Source of the DNA: a virus
Length of the DNA stretch: 21,361 nucleotides
Virus record (IMG/VR): IMGVR_UViG_3300032288_003215
Span: 1 to 21,361 of that record
Direction: 5' to 3' (one strand)
Shown here: one piece after another, positions 10,101 to 16,348 of the stretch
How positions within the stretch are numbered: position 1 is the first letter of the stretch
How the letters are laid out: every line of letters begins with the position of its first letter
Translations under genes and position numbers: made by a program
Notes under the pieces: generated by a model
What the model was told of the DNA's origin: nothing
Seen by the model: only the letters and a program-made list of their open reading frames with translations
Database searches by the model: none

Positions 10101-11449
10101 GAGCAAATTATATATATACAAATACTAACTATGGAATAGGTATATTAGATATAAATGGGGATGCTATTAATGCATCACTATCATTCTCAACCGCTCCTGC
10201 TGGAACAGCAGGTAATGCCGCCACTTTAATAAATAGATTTTTAATTGATGTAGCAAATAATATTACAAGTTTTTCAACTTTTTTGGGTGCAGGTCGAAAT
10301 TATACTCCAACCACTTCTATTGAAGCATTTAATGAAGATAATGTAAATACTGTTATTCAAGCTAGAAGAACCGGGTATGGAATTAATGGAGTTGCAGCAA
10401 TAAGCCTTGCTGGTGAAAATTTAAGTGGGGTTGCTTTGAGTAGGGCGCAAATTCGTGCCGTATTCAGTTCAAATACTTCCAGTATGGATGCAAATATGGA
10501 CTTCCATACAACAACTGGAACGACTGATATAAGTAGTGCAACACTTAGGATGCGTATTAACCCAGGCGGGAATATATCAATTGGTAGTACTAATAATTCT
10601 TATAAATTAGATGTAACATTACCATCTGGTTCAAATGGTCAGATAATTAGAATGAATCGTTCTGCTGGTGCTTATGGATGGGGTTTAGGTATTGATTCAT
10701 CAAGTATTTTTGGAATATATGATAACTCTGGAAATAGGCCATTTGTGATAACGAGTAGTGGATATATTGGAATTGGCGCGGATAATCCAGAAGGTCCTTT
10801 GCATATAAGTGGTGCAATAAGTGGTGGATATATTGGTATGGGAATTGTAAATAGAGATGCAGCATCTAATACATCTGTTGGTATAGATTTTGGAACTGAT
10901 GGTTCTTCAGTTTATAATGGAGCTGGTAATGCACAAATTAATGTAGTTAATACTGCCGGAACATCTCAAAATAATAAATCAGAAATGAACCTTAAAATTT
11001 GGAATGGTTCTGCTTTAGTAACCGGCATTAAAATTAATGATGCTGGTAGAGTTTCATTCCCAACCGCTACTGCACAAAATTATGCTTTATCTAATTCAAG
11101 TGCAATAACTGTAAACCCTGGAAATTCTGCTACAATAGCTAGTTGTACTATTACTACATCTGGAAAACCAGTTTTTGTAAATTTAACTGGAGATATAAAC
11201 CCTATTGGTGGGCCTAGTTGGTGTTATGTATATATACAAAGAAATGGTAATAATATTGGTAAATATATAATTGCAGAATCAACAGCAAGTTCTGCAAACG
11301 TTCCATTTGCAGTAACAACAATTGATACTCCAGGCTCTGGTACGCACACATATACTGGTTATATAACAATGGGTGGAGGAAATGCAATAATATTTGGAGA
11401 AACTGGAAATGGTCAAGCACCAACTGTATTAGCAATTGAATTATTATAA
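7175..11449 (+). CDS. Large tail fibre protein with internal repeats
   Basis: 1424 residues, the largest gene in the window and the probable host-contact fibre. The N-terminus (GPASTLPNGAQGEALFTTD, then LYIGKGDG) is a domain found at the start of many phage fibres and tropism determinants. The shaft contains repeated units of roughly 280-287 residues. The phrase SIAEALTVNGSIQQSGVT at about residue 450 recurs as SIAEMLTVNGSIQQSGVT exactly 840 bases later, each followed by AAVAGTDY. A third, diverged unit starts near 9880 (GRLARYSGSSTIGDS). The C-terminal ~110 residues form a jelly-roll-like end domain. There is no S74 chaperone peptidase at the C-terminus. Conserved internal DNA repeats could allow recombination and length or host-range change. 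Confidence 0.85.
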   Translation: MITNRIKRGPASTLPNGAQGEALFTTDTYDLYIGKGDGTNQRFQKYIASGTTSQYLRGDGSLETHNLDSLTDVAISSPTNNQVLKYNGSNWVNGSGFVTGNSTAAGQVAVWDGITNVVGYTTFTFDLATDKLSMTNAYVNNNLTVDGQLVIKSESGASAYTRGLKFPDNSYGGSNDLAGLRLTNWAGDQLVLELYVGNDSTDTINFAVAANGSAYNDNVTINGNKIWNVGNLPTPISSTGTINSGEIPIFSNGTTVYSDTSLFWDNSLNRLGVGGNSPAAQVGVTTSSGVNAIGYRTSGIAYYEMNLSFDATTYGYTMQVGRASGLTTAKPMSFLNNTTILSLDESNNVGVNILAPVVSATSNSAYGIDIYSSSNTVSAGIAFHTISSGATLSDGFRIMMRNDGSVFMFNQEAGGMIINAGTGNYEIITNAATSFKIDSSTNKIGINNPASIAEALTVNGSIQQSGVTSSVIKTDSNGKFVAAVAGTDYVAPSALSGYVPTTRTLTINGTAYDLSADRSWSVGTISGGGTSGRVAFYDGASSISSDAGFIYDSSTNRLGVNTTVPNAVVGVTASSGYGFLTKTADANYNGIGIGFDATYGNLFQTEKLGSAAAANLTLLNQSGYISVTEGGNVGINILSANPSTSGPGGIGLDIYASTTAAIGFKNATSGLTSSDGGRIYYNSTNMTIRNLETGNITITADAGNFQVITYGAENIKVEGSTGKVGIGAPASIAEMLTVNGSIQQSGVTNSLLKTNSVGKIIAAVAGTDYIVGNFDATATVRARTSKTTYRDNGSNPPTDAPVRSLTNDVDNWIYLDTASTEWGIYHRNIDATLSVAGQPDLPANSIAFIGANNLNAYICLSDGKILGKSFVRYNGTSSQFLKADGSVDGTSYQPLLSNPVIGSGSVGRLARYSGSSTIGDSLVYSDNNRAIAIGNLSTKSWASPFYVIEGGSYGQFLGFQTNGAAIKLGVNAYYNGANYIYTNTNYGIGILDINGDAINASLSFSTAPAGTAGNAATLINRFLIDVANNITSFSTFLGAGRNYTPTTSIEAFNEDNVNTVIQARRTGYGINGVAAISLAGENLSGVALSRAQIRAVFSSNTSSMDANMDFHTTTGTTDISSATLRMRINPGGNISIGSTNNSYKLDVTLPSGSNGQIIRMNRSAGAYGWGLGIDSSSIFGIYDNSGNRPFVITSSGYIGIGADNPEGPLHISGAISGGYIGMGIVNRDAASNTSVGIDFGTDGSSVYNGAGNAQINVVNTAGTSQNNKSEMNLKIWNGSALVTGIKINDAGRVSFPTATAQNYALSNSSAITVNPGNSATIASCTITTSGKPVFVNLTGDINPIGGPSWCYVYIQRNGNNIGKYIIAESTASSANVPFAVTTIDTPGSGTHTYTGYITMGGGNAIIFGETGNGQAPTVLAIELL
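8521..8647 (+). repeat. Fibre gene repeat, copy 1
   Basis: A DNA segment within the fibre gene that recurs at 9361-9487, at an offset of exactly 840 bases. Shared blocks include AGCATTCAGCAAAGTGGAGT and GCTGCTGTTGCTGG. The encoded protein segments are also similar, so both DNA and protein are conserved. Confidence 0.7.
9361..9487 (+). repeat. Fibre gene repeat, copy 2
   Basis: Second copy of the 8521-8647 segment, with scattered synonymous and non-synonymous differences. The upstream parts of the two units are offset by about 861 bases, so a small in-frame length change separates the units. Confidence 0.7.
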
Positions 11450-11459
11450 AATATAAAAT

Positions 11460-11819
11460 ATGAAATATTGGATAATATCGGCAATGGATACTGCTCCTTC
11501 AGAAGATGGCTTAATTAATGTAGTTAAAGTAGTGCATTGGAGAAGATGTGCGGAAGAAAAAATTGATGAAAAAATTTATTATGGCGATATTTATGGAACA
11601 ATGGCTTGTTCTTCGCCAGATATTATGGCATTTAAACCTTATAATGAATTAACTTTTGATGAGGTCTGTAATTGGCTCGAATCTAACATGGATGTTAATA
11701 AAATTGATGAAACTATTGATCAACAAATAGAGAATCAAAAAAATCCTCCAATTGTACAATTACCATTACCTTGGCAACAGCAAGATGTAAAAATTGATAA
11801 TGTTGAGGAAAATATTTAA
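11460..11819 (+). CDS. Fibre-adjacent phage protein of unknown function
   Basis: 119 residues. It starts with MKYWIISAMDTAPSEDGL and contains VVKVVHWRR, then FDEVCNWLESNMDVNKID, and ends in a Pro/Gln-rich stretch (PPIVQLPLPW). I recognise this as a recurring phage family usually found just after a fibre gene; members have no established function. It could be a fibre accessory or assembly protein. It has no membrane helix or signal peptide. It begins ten bases after the fibre stop, so it is probably co-transcribed. Confidence 0.65.
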   Translation: MKYWIISAMDTAPSEDGLINVVKVVHWRRCAEEKIDEKIYYGDIYGTMACSSPDIMAFKPYNELTFDEVCNWLESNMDVNKIDETIDQQIENQKNPPIVQLPLPWQQQDVKIDNVEENI

Positions 11820-11839
11820 CTTAGACAAAAATTTTAACT

Positions 11840-12226
11840 ATGAAATATTCAGATTTATTTGTACTTACACAGAACATTAAATTAAACCTTGGTAATCAAG
11901 AGACAAAGGCGCAAAAGAAGCTAGTCAAAATTTATGAAAAGCTAAAGCCTTATCTTGATGAATACCAAGCACAAATTGACGAGATCAGACTTGACTTTGC
12001 AAGCGTAGATGACAAAGGCAATGTGATCGTTGATGATAAAGGCAATTATAAATACACAAAAGAAGAACTAAAGAAATTTAACAAGGCATTTAAAGAACTC
12101 GAAGCTAAGGAATTTGATTATAATCCAATCGAAGTAATCAATAAAGAAGGACTGGCTCCATATTTATTCTTAGAAGGTTGGGTAAGTGGCGTAGAGTTCG
12201 AAAAGCCGCAAGAAGAAGAACTTTGA
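11840..12226 (+). CDS. Hypothetical helical phage protein
   Basis: 128 residues, highly charged and mainly helical. Residues 1-50 are Lys/Gln/Leu-rich (KAQKKLVKIYEKLKPYLDEY). There follows a short hairpin-like repeat (DDKGNVIVDDKGNY) and then another charged helix. The C-terminus is acidic (EFEKPQEEEL). It resembles small phage proteins of the DUF1617 type in size and character, but this is weak. It lies between fibre accessories and the lysis genes. Its stop overlaps a TTG start for the next gene (TTGA). Confidence 0.6.
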   Translation: MKYSDLFVLTQNIKLNLGNQETKAQKKLVKIYEKLKPYLDEYQAQIDEIRLDFASVDDKGNVIVDDKGNYKYTKEELKKFNKAFKELEAKEFDYNPIEVINKEGLAPYLFLEGWVSGVEFEKPQEEEL

Positions 12227-12600
12227 GAACAGTAAAAGAAGTCGGTCGTAATTATAGCGCGGATATAGATACTCCGAGTGCTAGTATAGATTATAATACC
12301 ACGAGTGTTACAACAAATACCACTATTACACAAACAAGTGGGCTTGTAACGCTTGTGGTAACTTGTTCTAGTACGGATATTATTATTTACCTACCTACTG
12401 CTGTTTTGAATCAAGCATCGTATAATATTATTAAAGTTGATTCAACTGTAAATAAAGTTATTATTGATGCCGATGGAGCAGAGACAATTGATGGGGATGG
12501 AACGATGTATATTTACGATCAATGGAATTTTTTACAAATACAAAGTGATGGAACGAATTGGGTGGTTAATAACCAATTTATAAATGATAAATGGACATGA
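12223..12600 (+). CDS. Small beta-rich structural protein, TTG start
   Basis: 125 residues from a TTG at 12223. The open frame extends further upstream to a TTG at 12178, but that would give a 48-base overlap and a very basic N-terminus translated from the neighbour's coding DNA. The TTG at 12223 overlaps the preceding stop as TTGA and follows a purine-rich AGAAGAAGAA that can serve as a ribosome site, so I prefer it. The protein pattern LPTAVLN...YNIIKVDS..NKVIIDADGAETIDGDG, then LQIQSDGTNWVV, is a small beta-structured domain seen in phage spike and fibre proteins. It is probably a minor virion component. Confidence 0.62.
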   Translation: MRTVKEVGRNYSADIDTPSASIDYNTTSVTTNTTITQTSGLVTLVVTCSSTDIIIYLPTAVLNQASYNIIKVDSTVNKVIIDADGAETIDGDGTMYIYDQWNFLQIQSDGTNWVVNNQFINDKWT

Positions 12601-12827
12601 AGTTTGGACTTAAATATTATTTTCATCCAACACCTAAGAAACTTAGGCTATTTGGAGATTCTCTTGCTGCTGCTAGTGTTTTTGTATCTACTATGACAAT
12701 ACTAGAGGGGCATAAAGAGATAGCCATAGCCGTATTTATTAGCGGTTGGGTTGGCAAATTCATCTCTAATATGTTCGCCGATGTTGACAAAAAAGCTGAT
12801 AACAACTCTTCCGAAGCAAGTTCTTGA
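12597..12827 (+). CDS. Holin-like small membrane protein
   Basis: 76 residues from the ATG at 12597, which overlaps the preceding stop as ATGA. An in-frame ATG at 12591 would add two residues. Two hydrophobic segments lie at about residues 20-38 (LFGDSLAAASVFVSTMTIL) and 44-62 (IAIAVFISGWVGKFISNMF), with a short charged turn between. The C-terminal tail is hydrophilic (DVDKKADNN). Size, two membrane helices and position directly before the endolysin fit a class II-type holin, which would form lesions in the inner membrane to release or activate the endolysin. No family-specific motif is recognised. Confidence 0.6.
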   Translation: MKFGLKYYFHPTPKKLRLFGDSLAAASVFVSTMTILEGHKEIAIAVFISGWVGKFISNMFADVDKKADNNSSEASS

Positions 12828-13377
12828 TGAGCTTCCAAGTGTTATCGATACCTTTAAAATAGATAATCCGCTCGTTTTATCTCATTTTCTTGCTCAGTGT
12901 GCGCATGAGAGCGGTAATTTTAAGTTTGTGCGTGAGAACCTAAATTATAGCGCACAAGGCCTCTTAAAAACATTCCCAAGATATTTTAGTAAAGACACCG
13001 CAGAAATAGCGGCTAGAAAGCCAGAACTGATAGCTAATATTGTGTATTCTAACCGCATGGGCAATGGCGATAAGCAAAGCGGAGACGGTTTTAAATACAG
13101 AGGCAGAGGCTATATTCAACTTACTGGTAAATATAATTACAAAGAATTTGGGCAGTATATTAACCAGGATTTGTTGACATCACCAGATTTAGTGGCTACT
13201 AAGTACCCATTAACAAGTGCCGCATGGTTCTTTGAAGTGAAAGTGCTATGGAATCTGGCGGCTAGAGATGCAAGCGATGAGACAATCAAACATCTTACAA
13301 GAAGAATCAACGGCGGGTTTAATGGCCTAGCCGACCGCATATCAAAAACTAAACTTTTTACATCAATTTTATGCTGA
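12781..13377 (+). CDS. Endolysin, GH19 chitinase/lysozyme-like
   Basis: 198 residues from the ATG at 12781; the frame is open upstream to a TTG at 12751, which adds residues with no family resemblance. The chitinase-19 pattern is clear: LAQCAHESGNF (general-acid Glu about residue 43), RENLNYSAQGL (second Glu about 52), YSNRMGNG, the GFKYRGRGYIQLTGKYNY core, and NGGFNGLADR near the end. In phages this fold hydrolyses the peptidoglycan glycan chain. There is no signal peptide, so release needs the holin-like protein upstream, whose gene it overlaps by 47 bases. It ends a few residues after the GH19 core, seven bases into the next gene. Confidence 0.88.
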   Translation: MLTKKLITTLPKQVLDELPSVIDTFKIDNPLVLSHFLAQCAHESGNFKFVRENLNYSAQGLLKTFPRYFSKDTAEIAARKPELIANIVYSNRMGNGDKQSGDGFKYRGRGYIQLTGKYNYKEFGQYINQDLLTSPDLVATKYPLTSAAWFFEVKVLWNLAARDASDETIKHLTRRINGGFNGLADRISKTKLFTSILC

Positions 13378-13823
13378 AGTACTTACCCATTATTTTTTTG
13401 TTCACATCGTGTGTAACGACAAATAAAGTCAAGAAATACTTGTATGAACATCCAGTACAAGCGGCGAAGCTATGCTTAGAGCAGTTTCCACAAAGTAGTG
13501 TCGTAGATACTACTTTTATAGTAAAAGATAGTATCATTATCGAGCAAAAAGTAGATAGCATCTACACTTGGCTAGTTGAGGAGCATTATTTAGAGAGCGA
13601 AGCAAAGGTTAAAATTCGCAACGTAATTAAAGAGCTAAAGGACACAATTTCCATCACAGAGACTAAGTGGGATGACAAATATAAAGTGCTTTTTGAGGCC
13701 AAGGATAAAGAATATATGATCCTTGAGGATCGATTCGACCGCAAAAGCAAAGCATTATTTTACACATGGCTATGGATAGCGATTATAGGAGTTGGAGCGT
13801 TTGCCTATAAAAAATACCTATGA
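13371..13823 (+). CDS. Putative unimolecular spanin (u-spanin) lipoprotein
   Basis: 150 residues. A short lipoprotein signal ends in FLFTSC, with lipidation predicted at Cys14. A periplasmic charged, helix-rich body follows (residues 20-125). One membrane helix lies at the C-terminus (about 130-146, WLWIAIIGVGAFAY) and ends in KKYL. A protein with an outer-membrane lipid anchor and an inner-membrane C-terminal anchor is the architecture of u-spanins such as T1 gp11, which fuse the two membranes as the last lysis step. Its position right after the endolysin, overlapping by seven bases, supports this. The residues after Cys lack the acidic surface-export signal of Bacteroidota lipoproteins, consistent with a periplasm-facing anchor. 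Confidence 0.7.
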   Translation: MLKYLPIIFLFTSCVTTNKVKKYLYEHPVQAAKLCLEQFPQSSVVDTTFIVKDSIIIEQKVDSIYTWLVEEHYLESEAKVKIRNVIKELKDTISITETKWDDKYKVLFEAKDKEYMILEDRFDRKSKALFYTWLWIAIIGVGAFAYKKYL

Positions 13824-14782
13824 CAAAAGCAGAGGTTTGTAAAAATTACAGAGAAGAGTACGGATGGCAAATGCCGACTCTAAAACTCGCTCGAATTATT
13901 TATGCCAAGGAAAACTTCCAATTTAAGGATGTGGAGGATGTGAGGACAGTTCTTCGTGGCATTGAGGGTAAAAGCAAGGCCATGGGTTATAAAGTTGTCA
14001 AAGAAGTTGATACAAGGCCTAAAAATCCTTACAATCTACCCAAGAGTGATGCTACTATACTTGAGCCTTACATTTTAAAGGCCAAAAGAGTGCTTATTTT
14101 AAGCGATATACATTTACCTTACCATGACATCGATGCAATTACGGTGGCCTTTAATTGGGCTAAAAAAGAGAAGCCAGATGCAATATTACTTAACGGAGAC
14201 TTGCTAGACTTTCATAGCCTATCAAGGTATGTTAAGAATCCCAAGATGAGGGATTTTGCAGCCGAGATAGATACGTTCAAGCATTTCTTTGAGGTGCTTA
14301 GTAAGGTTTTTGAGTGCCAAATTCATTATAAACTCGGCAATCATTGTGAACGCTACGAGCATTTTCTATTTATGAAAGCGCACGAGCTGGTAGGCGTTGA
14401 GGAGTTTGACTTTGAGAACATAATAAAGGCTAGGGCAAATGGCATAAACGTGATCAAGGATAAGCGGATCGTAAAGTGTGGCAACTTAAATGTTTTCCAT
14501 GGCCATGAGTTTTTTGGGAGCGGAGGAGAGCATATAGCAAAAGGGCTTTGGAGTAAAACGGGAACCAGTTCTTTGCAAGGCCATAACCACAGAACGCAAG
14601 AATATAGCTACAAAAATGTGGATGGCAAAATGTACACTACATTTGCTAGTGGATGCCTATGTGAGTTGCAACCAGCTTATATGCCGCATAACCAGTGGAA
14701 TCATGGCTTTGCATTTGTGGAGGTTGATGGCGATGACTTTCATCTCAGAAACTTGCGCATCCATAACGGCAAAGTTCTATGA
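13820..14782 (+). CDS. Calcineurin-like metallophosphoesterase
   Basis: 320 residues. All metallophosphoesterase motifs are present: DIH at 96-98, GD at 126-127, GNH at 173-175, a GHE motif about 228-230 and GHNH at 254-257. The fold binds two metal ions and cleaves phosphodiesters or phosphomonoesters. In phages, related proteins occur as stand-alone nucleases or phosphatases of uncertain substrate; an Mre11/SbcD-like DNA role is possible. The N-terminal ~55 residues (GWQMPTLKLARIIY..., VRTVLRGIEGK) form a helical extra domain that looks like a small DNA-binding or HTH-like module. It begins with an ATGA overlap and ends with another, so it is translationally coupled on both sides. Confidence 0.85.
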   Translation: MTKAEVCKNYREEYGWQMPTLKLARIIYAKENFQFKDVEDVRTVLRGIEGKSKAMGYKVVKEVDTRPKNPYNLPKSDATILEPYILKAKRVLILSDIHLPYHDIDAITVAFNWAKKEKPDAILLNGDLLDFHSLSRYVKNPKMRDFAAEIDTFKHFFEVLSKVFECQIHYKLGNHCERYEHFLFMKAHELVGVEEFDFENIIKARANGINVIKDKRIVKCGNLNVFHGHEFFGSGGEHIAKGLWSKTGTSSLQGHNHRTQEYSYKNVDGKMYTTFASGCLCELQPAYMPHNQWNHGFAFVEVDGDDFHLRNLRIHNGKVL

Positions 14783-15084
14783 AAGGATATTTTAGGATAA
14801 CACACCCAAAGGATTTGAAAATAAGAATTAAATATCGCAAACTTGGTAAGGAAAATGCCTATGGTGTGGCTCATTCCGATGGCCTCATCGAGATAGATGA
14901 AAGGCTAAAAGGTAAAAAGCACCTGGAAATTATCGTTCATGAAACATTGCATTTATTATGGCCAGAGGCAAGTGAGGAGGAGATTGAGAAAAAAGCCATA
15001 ACTTTGACAAAGATACTCTGGAAAGAAAATTATAGGCGGATTGATCCGCACGAAGATATACCGCTTCAAGACGGTAGCAAGTAG
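14779..15084 (+). CDS. Small HExxH putative metalloprotease
   Basis: 101 residues, ATGA overlap with the previous gene. The pattern GLIEIDERLKGKKHLEIIV, then HETLH (residues 54-58), then LLWPEASEEEIEKKA, is the minimal zinc-peptidase layout: HExxH on a helix followed by a Glu-rich helix that can give the third ligand. It resembles short SprT- or ImmA-like phage peptidases. The substrate is unknown. It is the last gene of the late operon and is followed at once by a terminator. Pairing with the metallophosphoesterase suggests a joint function, but the sequence does not tell which. Confidence 0.65.
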   Translation: MKGYFRITHPKDLKIRIKYRKLGKENAYGVAHSDGLIEIDERLKGKKHLEIIVHETLHLLWPEASEEEIEKKAITLTKILWKENYRRIDPHEDIPLQDGSK

Positions 15085-15113
15085 CACATTTTTTCATAAC
15101 AGTTGGTTTGTCC

Positions 15114-15140
15114 GCCCTTCGTTTCCACGAGGGGCTTTTT
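15114..15140 (+). terminator. Rho-independent terminator of the late operon
   Basis: An eight-base-pair stem GCCCTTCG/CGAGGGGC (15114-15121 with 15128-15135; one G-T wobble) with a TTTCCA loop is followed by TTTTT. It sits 30 bases after the HExxH gene stop and before the regulatory repeats, so it should end the late transcript. Confidence 0.85.
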
Positions 15141-15142
15141 AT

Positions 15143-15182
15143 TGAGCGATAAATGAGCCGATAATGAGCGATAAACGGCTCA
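15143..15182. repeat. Three tandem TGAGC(C)GATAA repeats plus inverted half-copy
   Basis: TGAGCGATAA (15143-15152), TGAGCCGATAA (15154-15164) and TGAGCGATAA (15165-15174) have an 11-base spacing, close to one helical turn. An inverted copy of the first half, CGGCTCA (15176-15182), pairs with TGAGCCG (15154-15160). The site lies between the terminator and the promoter of the HTH gene, where a repressor operator or iteron site would be expected. Confidence 0.7.
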
Positions 15183-15205
15183 CGAAAAAAAATATTTAAA
15201 ATAAA

Positions 15206-15237
15206 TTTGTTTATTTGAAATTGTCTATTTAGCTTTG
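15206..15237 (+). promoter_or_regulatory. Bacteroidota-type promoter for the early operon
   Basis: TTTG at 15206-15209 and TAGCTTTG at 15230-15237, separated by 20 bases, match the Bacteroidota -33/-7 consensus (TTTG ... TAnnTTTG). The expected start is near 15243, giving a leader of about ten bases before the ATG at 15254. The upstream repeats end 24 bases before the -33 box. Confidence 0.65.
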
Positions 15238-15253
15238 TCTAAAATTAAATGAT

Positions 15254-15448
15254 ATGAGTACACAAGAAGAAATTAGAACATTACGACTAGCAAAAGGTTT
15301 ATCGCAAGAAAAGTTGGCGCAGTTATGCGGCTTAACTTCACAGACAATTTACAGAGCAGAGAAAACGGGCAAGATCACACTATCCAACTATTTGAAAATA
15401 ACTAATACTTTAAAAAATGCAACTACTACTAATCCTTCTAGCTTGTAG
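15254..15448 (+). CDS. Cro/XRE-family HTH transcriptional regulator
   Basis: 64 residues, a single helix-turn-helix domain. The pattern EEIRTLRLAKGLSQEKLAQ, then CGLTSQTIYRAEKTGK, then LSNYLKITNTL, is a standard XRE fold with its recognition helix around residues 27-37. There is no dimerisation or protease domain, so it is Cro-like rather than a full CI repressor. As the first gene after the repeat array and promoter, it probably controls its own operon through the TGAGC(C)GATAA sites. That is inference; no second divergent regulator is in the window. Confidence 0.85.
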   Translation: MSTQEEIRTLRLAKGLSQEKLAQLCGLTSQTIYRAEKTGKITLSNYLKITNTLKNATTTNPSSL

Positions 15449-15761
15449 CCTTACCATTGCTTTTTTCATCGTTCCGTTAAAAAGACCAAAGAAAAAAAGC
15501 AGAGTTAATCGCAACGATCATTACAAGGTTCCCGCAGTATTTTGGGAAGAGTACAATTGGTTGACTCTTAAAATTCACCGCATGAGTGCGAGTGATTACG
15601 AGAATGTGCAGCATCACATCAACCAATTTATGTACAAGTACGAGCAATTAGTTGAATATAAAGTATATAACGAAAAGGTAGCAAATTTGCTATCATCTTA
15701 TCAATATCGGGTTCAATTATTACTTAACAATAAACACTTAGCAAATGGGACTTCAGTCTAA
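15417..15761 (+). CDS. Small membrane-anchored protein, unknown function
   Basis: 114 residues. The N-terminus is a hydrophobic segment (LLLILLACSLTIAFFIVPL, residues 3-21), followed at once by a basic run (KRPKKKSR). That predicts one membrane helix with the rest in the cytoplasm. The remaining ~85 residues are charged and helical (FWEEYNWLTLKIHRM, then NQFMYKYEQLVEY). An LLAC motif could be read as a lipobox, but the basic cluster after it argues against export. The gene overlaps the HTH gene by 32 bases and the next gene by 17, so it belongs to the early operon. I do not recognise a family. Confidence 0.6.
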   Translation: MQLLLILLACSLTIAFFIVPLKRPKKKSRVNRNDHYKVPAVFWEEYNWLTLKIHRMSASDYENVQHHINQFMYKYEQLVEYKVYNEKVANLLSSYQYRVQLLLNNKHLANGTSV

Positions 15762-16332
15762 TCAAAGTGGAGGGAACGGAGTTTTCCTATCCATCACCAA
15801 TGGCAAACTTGTAAGACAATTCAAGCAGCCTACTGACAAATCGGTAAAGCGCACCAACAAAATGGGTCGAGAAGTACACGAAGAGTTTTATGACTCTCTT
15901 ACGGGCTACATCTCCGACATCAAAACAAAGGAAAGCGAGTATGGCAAATTTTGGGTCATTGCACTTAAAGACAAAGAGACTACTTATTTTTTGGAAATGA
16001 AGTATAGCAGTGGTTATGCAGTTAGTTTTCTAAAAGCCTTGCCAAACGTTAGTTTCAGCGAACTTGTAACACTTACGCCTAAGCTCACTATTGATGGCGA
16101 TAAGAAAAGCTCAGTAGTGTTTATCAATCAAAATGGAGTAGGACTCAAGCATTTTTGGAATAAAGCAAATCCTGGAGATCTTCCGCAATTAAAGCAAATT
16201 AAAGTAAAGGGGGTAAATATTTGGGACGATAGCGATCGTATGCTTTATTTGGAAAATTACATCAAAGATTCTATCTTACCTCTCATTAAGCCAGTTCTCT
16301 CAGATGTCAACGAGGACGATACACCTTTTTAG
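15745..16332 (+). CDS. SSB-like single-stranded DNA-binding protein
   Basis: 195 residues. The N-terminal part is beta-rich and Lys-rich (GVFLSITNGKLVRQFKQP, ...). The C-terminus is acidic and ends in DVNEDDTPF, closely resembling the SSB tip (DDDIPF in E. coli) that recruits partner proteins. This tail, the OB-like length and the position before a recombination-type nuclease and helicase support an SSB role in phage replication. I cannot confirm an OB fold from motifs alone. The start ATG overlaps the previous gene. The stop is followed by the tRNA-like element. Confidence 0.6.
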   Translation: MGLQSNQSGGNGVFLSITNGKLVRQFKQPTDKSVKRTNKMGREVHEEFYDSLTGYISDIKTKESEYGKFWVIALKDKETTYFLEMKYSSGYAVSFLKALPNVSFSELVTLTPKLTIDGDKKSSVVFINQNGVGLKHFWNKANPGDLPQLKQIKVKGVNIWDDSDRMLYLENYIKDSILPLIKPVLSDVNEDDTPF

Positions 16333-16348
16333 GTTGGTTCATAGGTTA

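Noticed and set aside
8351-11435. Several minus-strand frames of 68-73 codons inside the fibre gene
   Set aside because: They have low-complexity or Tyr/Ile/Cys-rich products antisense to a well-supported repetitive gene, with no start context or family resemblance.
12178-12222. Upstream TTG start for the 12223 gene
   Set aside because: It would overlap the previous gene by 48 bases and add a basic segment that looks like out-of-frame translation of the neighbour.
13330-13440. Frameshift in the endolysin at the TTTTT run near 13355
   Set aside because: A one-base shift would give a longer C-terminus, but the unshifted end already fits the usual short tail after the GH19 core and leads to a normal overlap with the next gene.
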